Positions 8,542-16,546 of a DNA stretch of 32,249 nt are shown here, piece after piece. This DNA comes from Sporosalibacterium faouarense. GTDB taxonomy: Bacteria; Bacillota; Clostridia; Tissierellales; VENL01. Within the stretch, counting starts at the first letter, position 1. The number at the start of each line of letters is the position of its first letter. The notes below the pieces were generated by a model. It had not been told where the DNA came from. It did not search any database and saw nothing but the letters and a program-made list of their open reading frames with translations. A program made the translations under genes and the position numbers. The stretch spans positions 1-32,249 of the forward strand of contig NZ_JAETGO010000062.1 in assembly GCF_016765695.1 (NCBI RefSeq). Direction: 5' to 3'.

Positions 8542-10098
8542 ATGTTTAAAATTAAGTTAAATCTAAATAAAAAGATTGCTATAGGACTTCTAATAATTTA
8601 TTTTTTAATGAATTTAGCTTTTTTGACTAAATTCCCATTTGTTCATTCTGATGAACCGTGGCTAAGTGGTTTGACTAGAAATATTTTAGAGGAAAAAAAT
8701 TTTTCTGTAACAGAGACTTTTTTCGATTTATATGAAAGGCATCCCCATGCAATTAAAAGCTTATTTCATTTAATACAAATGCCCTTCTTAAAGCTATTTG
8801 GCTATAGTGTTTTTACATTTAGACTAATATCTTTAATATTTGGAACACTAACATTAATCTTTTTTTATAAACTTTGTTATCTTCTATTCAAATCAAAAAA
8901 GTTTGCTTTACTTTCAACCTTTCTGTTATCAATAGACATTCAATATATATATGCATCCCATTTTGCTAGGCAAGAAATAATTTTACTTTTCTCTTTTATA
9001 TTAGGTTTATATATTTTTAATAAAAGTACAAAGGCTGATGATTATCGTAGAGATGTGATAGTAGGTATTTTAATTGGTATGAGTATAGGTATACATCCTA
9101 ACAGCTTCATAATATCTATTCCCTTTGGATTCCTATATTTATATCATGTTTTTATTACGAAAAATCTAAAGTTTAGAAATCTTACACTATATGTTGCTAT
9201 AGTTTCTTTATTTGCCTTATTCTTTATTTTTCTTAGTTTTAAATTTGATCCAAACTTTTTAAGTCATTACACAAATTATGGAAATCAATTTGGTGTACTT
9301 AACCCAGTAATATCTAAAGTTGAGCAGATAAAATATTTTTATTTAAAACTCTATTACGGTATTAGTGGTACATACTATACTCCAAAGATTAAATTTCAAT
9401 TTTATTTATTCAGTACAGTATTGATTACAAGTTTTATCAAGCTGTTTTTAAATAAATATAGTTCAAAAAAATCACCTTTAATCTCTATACTATTATGCAT
9501 TTTAGCCATAAATATCGGAATAATTTTAATAGGTAGATTTAATGCAACCAGTGTAATATTTATATTTCCACTGCTTTATATCTTAACAACTTATACACTA
9601 ATGGACCTAAAAAAGTGGAAATCTTTATTTGCATTTTTGATATCTATTATTCTCATTGTTAATACAATTAGTAATATACTGCCATATCTAAACACTAGAT
9701 ATGATACCTATCTTAGTGAAATAGGAAAGTTTGTCCAGAAGGATGATACTGTTTTAGCTAATCTTAATAGTGAATACTATTTTGAAAATGGAAAGCTATA
9801 TGATTATAGAAATCTTTCTCTATTAAGTGAAAACAACATGAGTTTTTCAGATTATATATATAATCATGATATTGAATACATAGTGTATTCACAGGAGATG
9901 GATTTTATATATAACAATAGACCAGTATGGAATGGATTATATGGGAATCTATATTTTTATTATGAGGATATGCAAAGTTTTTTTGACTCTAAATGTACCC
10001 TTGTCCATGAATTCAAAGACAATATATATGGCATTAGAATAGCAAGGTATATTAACACCAGAGATTGGTGGATAAAAATATATAAAGTAAAAGAATAG
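8542..10098 (+). CDS. GT-C family membrane glycosyltransferase (ArnT/PMT-like)
   Basis: A 518-residue integral membrane protein with about ten hydrophobic segments in residues 10-385 and a hydrophilic C-terminal domain after that. The first outside loop has HSDEPW (residues 35-40), the acidic pair expected for the catalytic site of PMT/ArnT enzymes that use polyprenyl-phosphate sugars. A second loop motif (HFARQE) is also typical. It would transfer a sugar from undecaprenyl phosphate to an acceptor outside the cell; the acceptor (protein, teichoic acid or lipid) is not visible. It is convergent with the glycan operon that encodes a matching lipid-linked sugar supply. The ribosome binding site AGGAGG lies 7 nt upstream. 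The last codons form half of an inverted repeat with the facing gene. Confidence 0.88.
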   Translation: MFKIKLNLNKKIAIGLLIIYFLMNLAFLTKFPFVHSDEPWLSGLTRNILEEKNFSVTETFFDLYERHPHAIKSLFHLIQMPFLKLFGYSVFTFRLISLIFGTLTLIFFYKLCYLLFKSKKFALLSTFLLSIDIQYIYASHFARQEIILLFSFILGLYIFNKSTKADDYRRDVIVGILIGMSIGIHPNSFIISIPFGFLYLYHVFITKNLKFRNLTLYVAIVSLFALFFIFLSFKFDPNFLSHYTNYGNQFGVLNPVISKVEQIKYFYLKLYYGISGTYYTPKIKFQFYLFSTVLITSFIKLFLNKYSSKKSPLISILLCILAINIGIILIGRFNATSVIFIFPLLYILTTYTLMDLKKWKSLFAFLISIILIVNTISNILPYLNTRYDTYLSEIGKFVQKDDTVLANLNSEYYFENGKLYDYRNLSLLSENNMSFSDYIYNHDIEYIVYSQEMDFIYNNRPVWNGLYGNLYFYYEDMQSFFDSKCTLVHEFKDNIYGIRIARYINTRDWWIKIYKVKE

Positions 10099-10134
10099 GT
10101 CTAAGTATCACCAGAACCTATTCTTTTACTTTAT
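10082..10134. terminator. Bidirectional terminator built from the 3' coding ends of two convergent genes
   Basis: A perfect 19-bp inverted repeat (10082-10100 and 10116-10134) with a 15-nt loop. Each arm contains the last codons and TAG stop of one gene; both proteins therefore end in the same residues, KVKE. The right arm is T-rich on the plus strand, as is the left arm on the minus strand, which fits termination in both directions. Confidence 0.8.
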
Positions 10135-10873
10135 CATAAATTTCTTTCACTTTTTCAATAAACCCAGTACTTAATCTATCCCTTGGTCTATCCAAATTAT
10201 TAACTATTGTATCTCTAATGCTTGTGGGTGATTTTCCCATGACTATAATTCTATCCGATAGTACTACTGCTTCTTCTATGTCGTGGGTAACAAAAATGAT
10301 AGTAGCTTTTATCTCCTTCCACAGTTCAATTAAGATACTTTGTAACTGTGTACGAGTTTCAATATCTAGACTGCCAAAGGGCTCATCCATTAATAAAATT
10401 TCAGGTTTCATAGCCAAAGCCCTTGCAATAGCAGTTCTCTGCTTCATCCCTCCAGATAACTCATGGGGATAATAATTTTCATATCCCTCTAGTTTAACCA
10501 TTTGCAAATAATGCTTGGCTAATTCTATTCTATTATCTAATTGTATCTCTGTTTTGTTAATATTAAGTGGAAATAAAACATTCTTAAGAACAGTTTGCCA
10601 AGGAAAAAGTTGATTAAACTCTTGAAACACCATTATACGATTAGGACTTGGCCCTAGTATTTCTTCCTCTTTAAAAAAAATGTTGCCTTCATCATATTCT
10701 TCAAAACCACCAATTAATCCTAATAGGGTTGATTTCCCACAGCCTGATGGTCCAACTATAGATAAAAATTCTCCCTTTTTGACATGAAAACTAACTTTAT
10801 TAAGTACATCTACTTTTTTACTATCTTTTATAAAAGATTTAGATATGTTATTTATTTTTAATAATGATGTCAT
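10118..10873 (-). CDS. NitT/TauT-family ABC transporter ATP-binding protein
   Basis: About 251 residues, full-length ABC ATPase of the SsuB/TauB group: Walker A GPSGCGKST, Q-loop VFQEFNQLFPWQ, signature LSGGMKQR, Walker B ILLMDEP, D-loop and H-loop (VTHDIEEA). I prefer the ATG at 10873: it forms an ATGA overlap with the stop of the permease gene and has GGGGGAT 8 nt upstream. An in-frame ATG at 10888 would add five residues. It is the last gene of the glycan operon and supplies energy to the permease at 10870-11655. The substrate is not known; the family handles sulfonates, nitrate, bicarbonate, thiamine precursors and similar small molecules. Confidence 0.93.
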   Translation of the reverse strand: MTSLLKINNISKSFIKDSKKVDVLNKVSFHVKKGEFLSIVGPSGCGKSTLLGLIGGFEEYDEGNIFFKEEEILGPSPNRIMVFQEFNQLFPWQTVLKNVLFPLNINKTEIQLDNRIELAKHYLQMVKLEGYENYYPHELSGGMKQRTAIARALAMKPEILLMDEPFGSLDIETRTQLQSILIELWKEIKATIIFVTHDIEEAVVLSDRIIVMGKSPTSIRDTIVNNLDRPRDRLSTGFIEKVKEIYDKVKE

Positions 10874-11655
10874 ATTGACATCCCCCATTTTCTAATAGTA
10901 ATTTTTTCAAGTCTATCAAAAAATATATCTTCTACTAATATTCCAATAAATACGATAACTATTAATCCTCCAAATAATCCAGGGGTATCCATAAATACTC
11001 TCTTTTTAAAAATGAGCCAACCAAGTCCACCTATCCCTCCAGCTGCTCCGAAAACCATTTCAGCACTTATAACTGCTCTCCAAGCCCTTGCCCATCCAAT
11101 CTTCAAACCTGTGATAAAATAGGGTAGTGCTGCTGGAATTAATATATATCGAATAATACCTATAGTATTTAATCCATAGTTTTTTCCAATTTTTTTATAT
11201 ATTTTAGGAATTGATTTAAAACCAGTAAGCAAATTAATTATCAATGGCCATAATACAGAATGTATTATTATAAAAATAATAGCACCTTCTCCTATACCAA
11301 TCCAGAGAATTATTAAAGGAAGCAATGCAATCCCTGGCAGTGGATGGGCGATAGCTATTAATGTTTCAACAAATCCTTCAAAGGTCTGTGATATTGCTGA
11401 AAGACCAGATAATACTATAGCAATTATTAATGCAGCTGCTACTCCCCTAAAAATAAGACTTAATGAATATAACGTTTGAAGAATTATATCACCATTTGTT
11501 ACGTCATGAATTAAAGAAGATAATATTGTTTCTATCCTTGGAAATGAAGTGGGATTAAAGACTTGGCTTAGGGCAACTACTTGCCATATGATACCTAGTA
11601 TAACTATCCAAAATAATCTTAATATATATTTATTATTAATAAACTTATTTTTCAT
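10870..11655 (-). CDS. NitT/TauT-family ABC transporter permease
   Basis: About 261 residues with six hydrophobic segments and the BPD_transp_1 pattern: HPLPGIALLPLIILWIGIGE before the core, and an EAA-type loop around IGKNYGLNTIGIIRYILIP. The second half (GLKIGWARAWRAVISAEMV) is typical of SsuC-like permeases. The ATG at 11655 (GGGAAG upstream) is preferred; an ATG at 11664 is also in frame. The start overlaps the 3' end of the binding-protein gene, and the stop overlaps the ATPase start, so the three are translationally coupled. Clearly different in sequence from the tauC at 1711-2589, so it is not a recent copy. Confidence 0.92.
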   Translation of the reverse strand: MKNKFINNKYILRLFWIVILGIIWQVVALSQVFNPTSFPRIETILSSLIHDVTNGDIILQTLYSLSLIFRGVAAALIIAIVLSGLSAISQTFEGFVETLIAIAHPLPGIALLPLIILWIGIGEGAIIFIIIHSVLWPLIINLLTGFKSIPKIYKKIGKNYGLNTIGIIRYILIPAALPYFITGLKIGWARAWRAVISAEMVFGAAGGIGGLGWLIFKKRVFMDTPGLFGGLIVIVFIGILVEDIFFDRLEKITIRKWGMSI

Positions 11656-12643
11656 AATTAACATCTTCCCATAATACCTCTTCTAAATTTTGAAATGAAT
11701 TTGATATATAATTATTTCTCTTCATAAAATCAGTGAAATCCTCTAATCCCTTTACTTTTGATGTATATTTTGTTCCATCTGCAGTTATATACCTTAATAC
11801 TTCTTCCTTAGGTAAATCATATTCTTTAGCTAAAATACTTGCTGCTTCCTGTGGATGATCGTTTATAAAATCAATTGCCTCGTGTAATGAATCTAAAAAT
11901 GCTTCATATGTCTCAGAGCTCATATCATGAAACTCCTTTGTTGCTACCCCAATAATGAAAGTAAAATCTTTACCCATAGCCTCTTCTCCAGTTAAAACCT
12001 GGTGAAACCCTTCATTATCTAACTCTTTAAAAATATAAGGAGGTGAAGTAAAGTGAGCACTTATATCCTTTTTAGCTAGTAGAGCATTCATACCATCAGG
12101 GTGTGCCATAGTTACCAGTTGGTTATCAAGTTTATGAGAATCACTAAAAGCTTTTTCACTAGCCATTGATAACAATATGTGTTGAATACTACCTGGTTGT
12201 GGCAAAGCAATTCTATCATTAGTAGTCAAATCTTTTATTGAATTTATACCATCTTTGTAGGTTATCAAACCAATAGGCATAGAAGATAATCCACTGGCTA
12301 TTTTCCAGTCCATCCCTTTATCCCACCCAATTAAAAATGGAGGAATAGCCATAAACCCAATGTCTACTTCATTTGATATCATTCCTTCTCTTATTGCTGC
12401 AGTATTTCCCATTTGCTTCCATATTATTTGCGTTTGTGGTAACCTCTTTTTCAAAATTTCTTTATTTTTCATTATTTGAAGTGGAGCGTAAGCTAGACCA
12501 TATTGTTCTGCTATTCTTATCTCATTGTTTTGGGATGTGTCATTGTTGAGAGTACATCCATTCAATGAAAGTACTATTACAAATATTATTAATACTATAC
12601 AAATTCTATGGATTTTCGTTAATTTTTCCACAAGTCTTCTCAT
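11645..12643 (-). CDS. NitT/TauT-family ABC substrate-binding lipoprotein
   Basis: A 332-residue exported lipoprotein: hydrophobic signal segment, then lipobox LNGC near residue 30. The remainder is a SsuA/NMT1-like binding protein (IRIAEQYGLAYAPLQIMK, GNTAAIREGMISNEVDIGFMAIPPFLIGW, IALPQPGSIQHILLSMA, DDHPQEAAS-like segment FINDHPQEAASILAKEYDLP). It lacks the TauA-specific blocks seen at 556-1623, so I do not call it taurine-specific. The start is uncertain: AGGAG directly abuts the ATG at 12643, while a GTG at 12631 has it 12 nt upstream. It follows the ATP-grasp gene by 7 bp, inside the same operon as nucleotide-sugar genes. The ligand may be unrelated to the glycan or may be a precursor for it. 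Confidence 0.88.
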   Translation of the reverse strand: MRRLVEKLTKIHRICIVLIIFVIVLSLNGCTLNNDTSQNNEIRIAEQYGLAYAPLQIMKNKEILKKRLPQTQIIWKQMGNTAAIREGMISNEVDIGFMAIPPFLIGWDKGMDWKIASGLSSMPIGLITYKDGINSIKDLTTNDRIALPQPGSIQHILLSMASEKAFSDSHKLDNQLVTMAHPDGMNALLAKKDISAHFTSPPYIFKELDNEGFHQVLTGEEAMGKDFTFIIGVATKEFHDMSSETYEAFLDSLHEAIDFINDHPQEAASILAKEYDLPKEEVLRYITADGTKYTSKVKGLEDFTDFMKRNNYISNSFQNLEEVLWEDVNYEK

Positions 12644-12650
12644 CTCCTAT

Positions 12651-13889
12651 TTAGTACATTTTATACTGGATAACAAGATTATTATCATCGTTATCATATA
12701 TTTTTAAATTTATAAAAGCCTTATTTATATTCCTTGCAAGAGATTCATTATCTTCTCCAACTATAATCATGTATCCTGCCCTTGCAGTGGCATTTATTAT
12801 TTCTTTTAGTTCATCTCCAACTTTAAAGTTAAACTTGGCATCTATTACGCCCTGTAATCTTTTTATTTCTTCTAGATGACTTAAATATTTGATTTTACCA
12901 GGTCTAGCAAAAAACAACTGAACTGATGCCTTTTTATGGTTTTTTAATAAATCATACTCCTTTAATTTCGTATAATCTATCTCTTTTCCCAGGGAATAAT
13001 CTATAACCATATCTAATATATCTATCTCAGTCAATAATGGTATCAATTTATCCTCATAGGCTCCTCCAATTCTACAAGCTACTTCATTAACCTTAACACC
13101 CTCATCCCCTATTAGCATTTGAAAATAGATAGGTCCCTCTTGTATTTCAAAAGCATCAACTATTTTTCTTGTGATATTATCAATATCTTCATAATAATCA
13201 TATAAATGCTTAGAAGGAAAATCATGGGCTAAACATATTCCAATATGCTGATTCCTGCTAAATGTAACTCTATCGGTAACTAAAATTATATGAGTATTTC
13301 CCCCTTGAACCCAACCGCTTACTGTAATCTCTTCACTTTCATAATATTCCTCAACTAATACTACTTCTTCTCTTGAATAGCTTAATGTGTCTTTAATCTT
13401 TTCTCTTATTTCATCTATAGAATTCAACTTATAAATGCCTCTTTGTCCTTGACTATCAACAGGCTTTATAACAATAGGAAATTTCAAATCATCTAATTCA
13501 TTATCCATAAAGCTTTCATCTATAAAAGCATAGTTGACTGTTGGAATTCTATTTTCTTGGAAGATTTCCTTCATTATTCTTTTATTTGTGACAGCTTGTG
13601 CAGTTGAAACATTCAAAAATGAAGGGAGTTTTAATTCATTTGCTACATTTGCTACTGTATAAATTGGTTGATCAGTCCCTATAGTCATAATTCCATCAAT
13701 ATTATATTTCTTTGCTACATCTATATTTCCTTCAACATCAAATGTACTAACTAACTCACCGAAGTCACTAATTTCCTTACCAGGTGCATCTTCATAGTAA
13801 TCTGAAACGACGGTGGTAATCCCTTTTTCATTTCCTCGTTTTATGGCATTAATTTGACTATTTCCGCCGCCTAATATTAAAAGTTTCAT
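12651..13889 (-). CDS. ATP-grasp ligase of unknown specificity
   Basis: A 412-residue protein of the carbamoyl-phosphate-synthase/PurK-like ATP-grasp fold. Residues 1-105 are a Rossmann-like N-terminal domain (ILGGGNSQINAIKRG, IDGIMTIGTDQP). The ATP-grasp core follows: FPIVIKPVDSQGQRGIYK (Lys for ATP binding), VLVEEYYESEEITVSGWV, and the metal-binding end VNEVACRIGGAYED. The C-terminal region (about 310-412) holds a PurK-like cap. Such enzymes join a carboxylate to an amine or thiol through an acyl phosphate. Placed between a 4-aminosugar pathway and a transporter, it may add an acid or amino acid to the sugar amine; this is inference. Ribosome binding site AGGAGG, 8 nt before the ATG. Confidence 0.85.
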   Translation of the reverse strand: MKLLILGGGNSQINAIKRGNEKGITTVVSDYYEDAPGKEISDFGELVSTFDVEGNIDVAKKYNIDGIMTIGTDQPIYTVANVANELKLPSFLNVSTAQAVTNKRIMKEIFQENRIPTVNYAFIDESFMDNELDDLKFPIVIKPVDSQGQRGIYKLNSIDEIREKIKDTLSYSREEVVLVEEYYESEEITVSGWVQGGNTHIILVTDRVTFSRNQHIGICLAHDFPSKHLYDYYEDIDNITRKIVDAFEIQEGPIYFQMLIGDEGVKVNEVACRIGGAYEDKLIPLLTEIDILDMVIDYSLGKEIDYTKLKEYDLLKNHKKASVQLFFARPGKIKYLSHLEEIKRLQGVIDAKFNFKVGDELKEIINATARAGYMIIVGEDNESLARNINKAFINLKIYDNDDNNLVIQYKMY

Positions 13890-13901
13890 TTAATAGCCTC
13901 C

Positions 13902-14639
13902 TTAAAGATAACTTTCACTTATTTCAAATTGAGACTGTTTTTTTAAAAACCTATTAAAAAGTTTATAGTCTGAATAGTAAATATATAGCTTTAAAAACAA
14001 GCTAATAAGCTTTGAAAAATTATAATTAGACTTACCGTATTTCCTAGGTCTATGCTCAACATAGATATTTCCAATATTTCTAGTTATTTTAAATATTATA
14101 GCGCTTATATAAACAAAGCTTGTCCTATCCTTTTTAATTACTTCAAGGGTATTTTTCTTAATACAACGAAAACTACTGACCCTTATATCCTTTGGCTTAT
14201 GACAAATAGTATTGAAGAGAAAATTAGTCATCTTTGACCCAACATTCCTTAAAAAATTATGTTCTTTTTTTTGTGCTATTCCATAAACTACGTCGTATCC
14301 TTCATCCATTTTTTCCATGATTTTTATTATTTCTTTTGGTTGATGTTGTAAGTCATCGTCCATAGTAATTATAAATTCCTTAGTTGCAAATTCAAATCCA
14401 CACTTAATTGCATTCTGCTGACCAAAGTTTTTCTCAAGTCTTATAATCTTAAGATTCTTATTCCTTTTATACATATCTTTCATCTTTAAAAAACTATTAT
14501 CTGTACTATAATCATCTACTAAAATAATTTCATATTCAATAAATATTTCCTTTAATACTTTAGATAATCTATCAAGTAATTCATCTAAAGAATCTATACT
14601 ATTGTAAACTGGAATTACTATTGACCCACTACTCCACAT
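13902..14639 (-). CDS. Family 2 glycosyltransferase, ArnC/GtrB/DPM1-like
   Basis: A 245-residue GT-A fold enzyme: IVIPVYNSIDSLDELL at the start, VDDYSTDNS (residues 41-49), DXD-type motif MDDDLQHQP (93-101) and the C-terminal block RKYGKSNYNFSKLISL that marks polyprenyl-phosphate sugar transferases. It should move an activated sugar onto undecaprenyl phosphate on the inner membrane face. Unlike ArnC or GtrB (over 300 residues) it ends soon after the SNY block and has at most one short hydrophobic segment in place of the usual two C-terminal membrane helices, so membrane attachment may be peripheral. It starts 2 bp after the end of wecE (ribosome binding site AAAGGAG inside wecE's end). The likely donor is the dTDP-sugar made by the three genes upstream. 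Confidence 0.9.
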   Translation of the reverse strand: MWSSGSIVIPVYNSIDSLDELLDRLSKVLKEIFIEYEIILVDDYSTDNSFLKMKDMYKRNKNLKIIRLEKNFGQQNAIKCGFEFATKEFIITMDDDLQHQPKEIIKIMEKMDEGYDVVYGIAQKKEHNFLRNVGSKMTNFLFNTICHKPKDIRVSSFRCIKKNTLEVIKKDRTSFVYISAIIFKITRNIGNIYVEHRPRKYGKSNYNFSKLISLFLKLYIYYSDYKLFNRFLKKQSQFEISESYL

Positions 14640-14641
14640 AT

Positions 14642-15787
14642 CTAAATCTCCTTTAATATTTTGTCTAATTTATGTATAACATAATCTGCTTCTTTAATAG
14701 TCATATCTGTATATAACGGGAGTCTTATAAGGGTTTCCCCCACTCTTTCTGTTATTGGTAAGTCTCCTAGATTATATCCTAAAGATTGACCCATGGATGA
14801 ACTATGTAGTGGTTCAAAGTGGGTGGTAGCATTGATACCAAAATCTCTTAACTTACTAATCACCTTGTTTCTTGAAGCTTCTTTATTTATTAAAATATAG
14901 AAAATATGATGGTTTGAATCCTGATAATCTTCTACACTCGTCATACCTTTTAATAAACCAGACTCTAAATATCCACGCAAATTATCTATATAATGACAAA
15001 CAATCTTCCTTCTCTTTTCTTTTATAATATCTAAATGCTGTAATTGAGCATATAATACTGCCATTAAAATATCTGAAGGTGTATAACTAGAACCTTTATC
15101 TACCCAAGTATATTTATCAACTTCACCTTTTAAAAACTTATTTCTATTAGTTCCTTTTTGTCTTATAATATCAGCTCTTTCAATAAGTTCTTCATCTTCT
15201 GAATTAATTAAAAGAGCTCCACCTTCACCACTAATGTAATTTTTTGTTCCATGAAAACTATAGCAAGCTAAATGTCCCCAAGCACCTAAGAATTTATCTT
15301 TATATTTAGAATTAACTCCTTGAGCTGCATCCTCAATTATATAAAGATTATATTCTTGAGCAATTCTTATAATCCTATCCATCTCACATCCAACCCCACC
15401 ATAATGAACTGGTACTATAGCTTTGGTTTTTTTAGTAATCTTCCTTTCTATATCATCGGGGTCAATGTTTAACGTGTTCTGAGATATTTCAGCAAATACT
15501 GGAGTTGCACCTTGAAGTATTGATGCGTTTGCTGTAGATGGAAAAGTAAAAGAAGGCATTATTACTTCATCATTAGTCTCTAAGCCAATAAGTTGCATGG
15601 ACATATCTAATGCATGGGTTGCTGAAGTTGTCATAAGTACCTTGGGAATGTGAAATTTCTCCTCAAGTAAAGAAGATACTCGAGATGTAAAATAACCATC
15701 TCCACTAACACTTGCCATATTAAAAGCTTCTTCTATTAATTTTATTTCATTTCCAGTTAAATAGATTTTATTAAATGGAATATTCAT
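14642..15787 (-). CDS. wecE: dTDP-4-dehydro-6-deoxyglucose transaminase (dTDP-4-amino-4,6-dideoxygalactose-forming, WecE/RffA-like)
   Basis: About 381 residues, DegT/DnrJ/EryC1 PLP aminotransferase. The similarity to E. coli WecE extends over the whole length: IPFNKIYLTGNE, VSGDGYFTSR, VIMPSFTFPSTANA, IVPVHYGGVGCEMD, IIEDAAQGV, SFHGTKNYISGEGGALL, IIRQKGTNRNKF, YTWVDKGSSY. The PLP lysine is Lys182 in HGTKNY. It converts the RfbB product to a 4-amino sugar with glutamate as amino donor; the WecE likeness favours the galacto form (Fuc4N). The longest frame opens with a TTG at 15802, but MNIPFNK at 15787 matches the family's N-terminus; ATGs at 15790 and 15799 are alternatives. All overlap the 3' end of the nucleotidyltransferase gene. 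Confidence 0.92.
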   Translation of the reverse strand: MNIPFNKIYLTGNEIKLIEEAFNMASVSGDGYFTSRVSSLLEEKFHIPKVLMTTSATHALDMSMQLIGLETNDEVIMPSFTFPSTANASILQGATPVFAEISQNTLNIDPDDIERKITKKTKAIVPVHYGGVGCEMDRIIRIAQEYNLYIIEDAAQGVNSKYKDKFLGAWGHLACYSFHGTKNYISGEGGALLINSEDEELIERADIIRQKGTNRNKFLKGEVDKYTWVDKGSSYTPSDILMAVLYAQLQHLDIIKEKRRKIVCHYIDNLRGYLESGLLKGMTSVEDYQDSNHHIFYILINKEASRNKVISKLRDFGINATTHFEPLHSSSMGQSLGYNLGDLPITERVGETLIRLPLYTDMTIKEADYVIHKLDKILKEI

Positions 15788-16523
15788 CATAATCACCATC
15801 AATAATTTGATTATTTATTTTATAAAGCATATCATTTGCTATTCTATAGGATTCTATTGTACCTGCATCCGTCCATTCTCCATCCAAAATATCATAAGTC
15901 AACTTTCCCTTATCAATATACACATTATTAGCACTAGTTATTTCGTATTCACCTTTAGGAGAAGTAGGAATACTCCTTATAATATCAAAAACGTTGTTAT
16001 CATACATATATATACCAGTTACTGCATAGTTACTTCTAGGTAGTGTAGGTTTTTCTTCTATACTTATTAGTTTTTTCTCATCTAAAATTGCTATTCCAAA
16101 GTGGTGAGGGTTCAAAACTTCTTTTAGTAATACTTTAGCACCTATTTTTTGCTTTTTAAATTTATCTATATATGGTCTGATACTTCTAGTTACAATATTA
16201 TCTCCTAATATTACAGTTATCAAATGACCTGCTGCAAAATTTTCTGCTAATGAAAGAGCATTAGCTATACCTCTTGGTTTTTCTTGCACTTTAAAGGTAA
16301 AATCACATCCAAATTCTTCTCCACTTCCAAGTACATTAACTACATCTCCCATATTTTCTCTGCTTGTTATTATCATAATATCTCTAATATCTGATGCTAT
16401 TAGCTGCTTTATTGGATTATATATCATTGGCTCTTTTCCTACAGGTAATAGATGTTTATTTGTATTTTTAGTTAAAGGAAACAATCTTGTACCTTTACCC
16501 CCTGCTAAAATAATCCCTTTCAT
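15771..16523 (-). CDS. Glucose-1-phosphate thymidylyltransferase-like nucleotidyltransferase (RfbA/SpsI type)
   Basis: A 250-residue sugar-phosphate nucleotidyltransferase: N-terminal GGKGTRLFPLT (residues 8-18) and KHLLPVGKEPMIYNPI, then GDN metal/nucleotide motif (ILGDNIV) and EKP (ISIEEKP). It would activate glucose-1-phosphate with dTTP for the RfbB step. It is shorter than typical RfbA (about 290 residues) and lacks the C-terminal helical part used for allosteric tetramer contacts, as in the spore-coat SpsI type. The gene starts 23 bp after rfbB with AGGAGGAAGAGG upstream, and its end overlaps wecE. The nucleotide could in principle be UTP or CTP, but the rfbB-wecE context supports dTTP. 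Confidence 0.88.
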   Translation of the reverse strand: MKGIILAGGKGTRLFPLTKNTNKHLLPVGKEPMIYNPIKQLIASDIRDIMIITSRENMGDVVNVLGSGEEFGCDFTFKVQEKPRGIANALSLAENFAAGHLITVILGDNIVTRSIRPYIDKFKKQKIGAKVLLKEVLNPHHFGIAILDEKKLISIEEKPTLPRSNYAVTGIYMYDNNVFDIIRSIPTSPKGEYEITSANNVYIDKGKLTYDILDGEWTDAGTIESYRIANDMLYKINNQIIDGDYDEYSI

Positions 16524-16546
16524 AACCTCTTCCTCCTAAATGTCTT

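Noticed and set aside
11645-12643. Second TauA for taurine
   Set aside because: It belongs to the same broad superfamily, but the blocks that mark TauA at 556-1623 are missing, so the taurine name is not justified.
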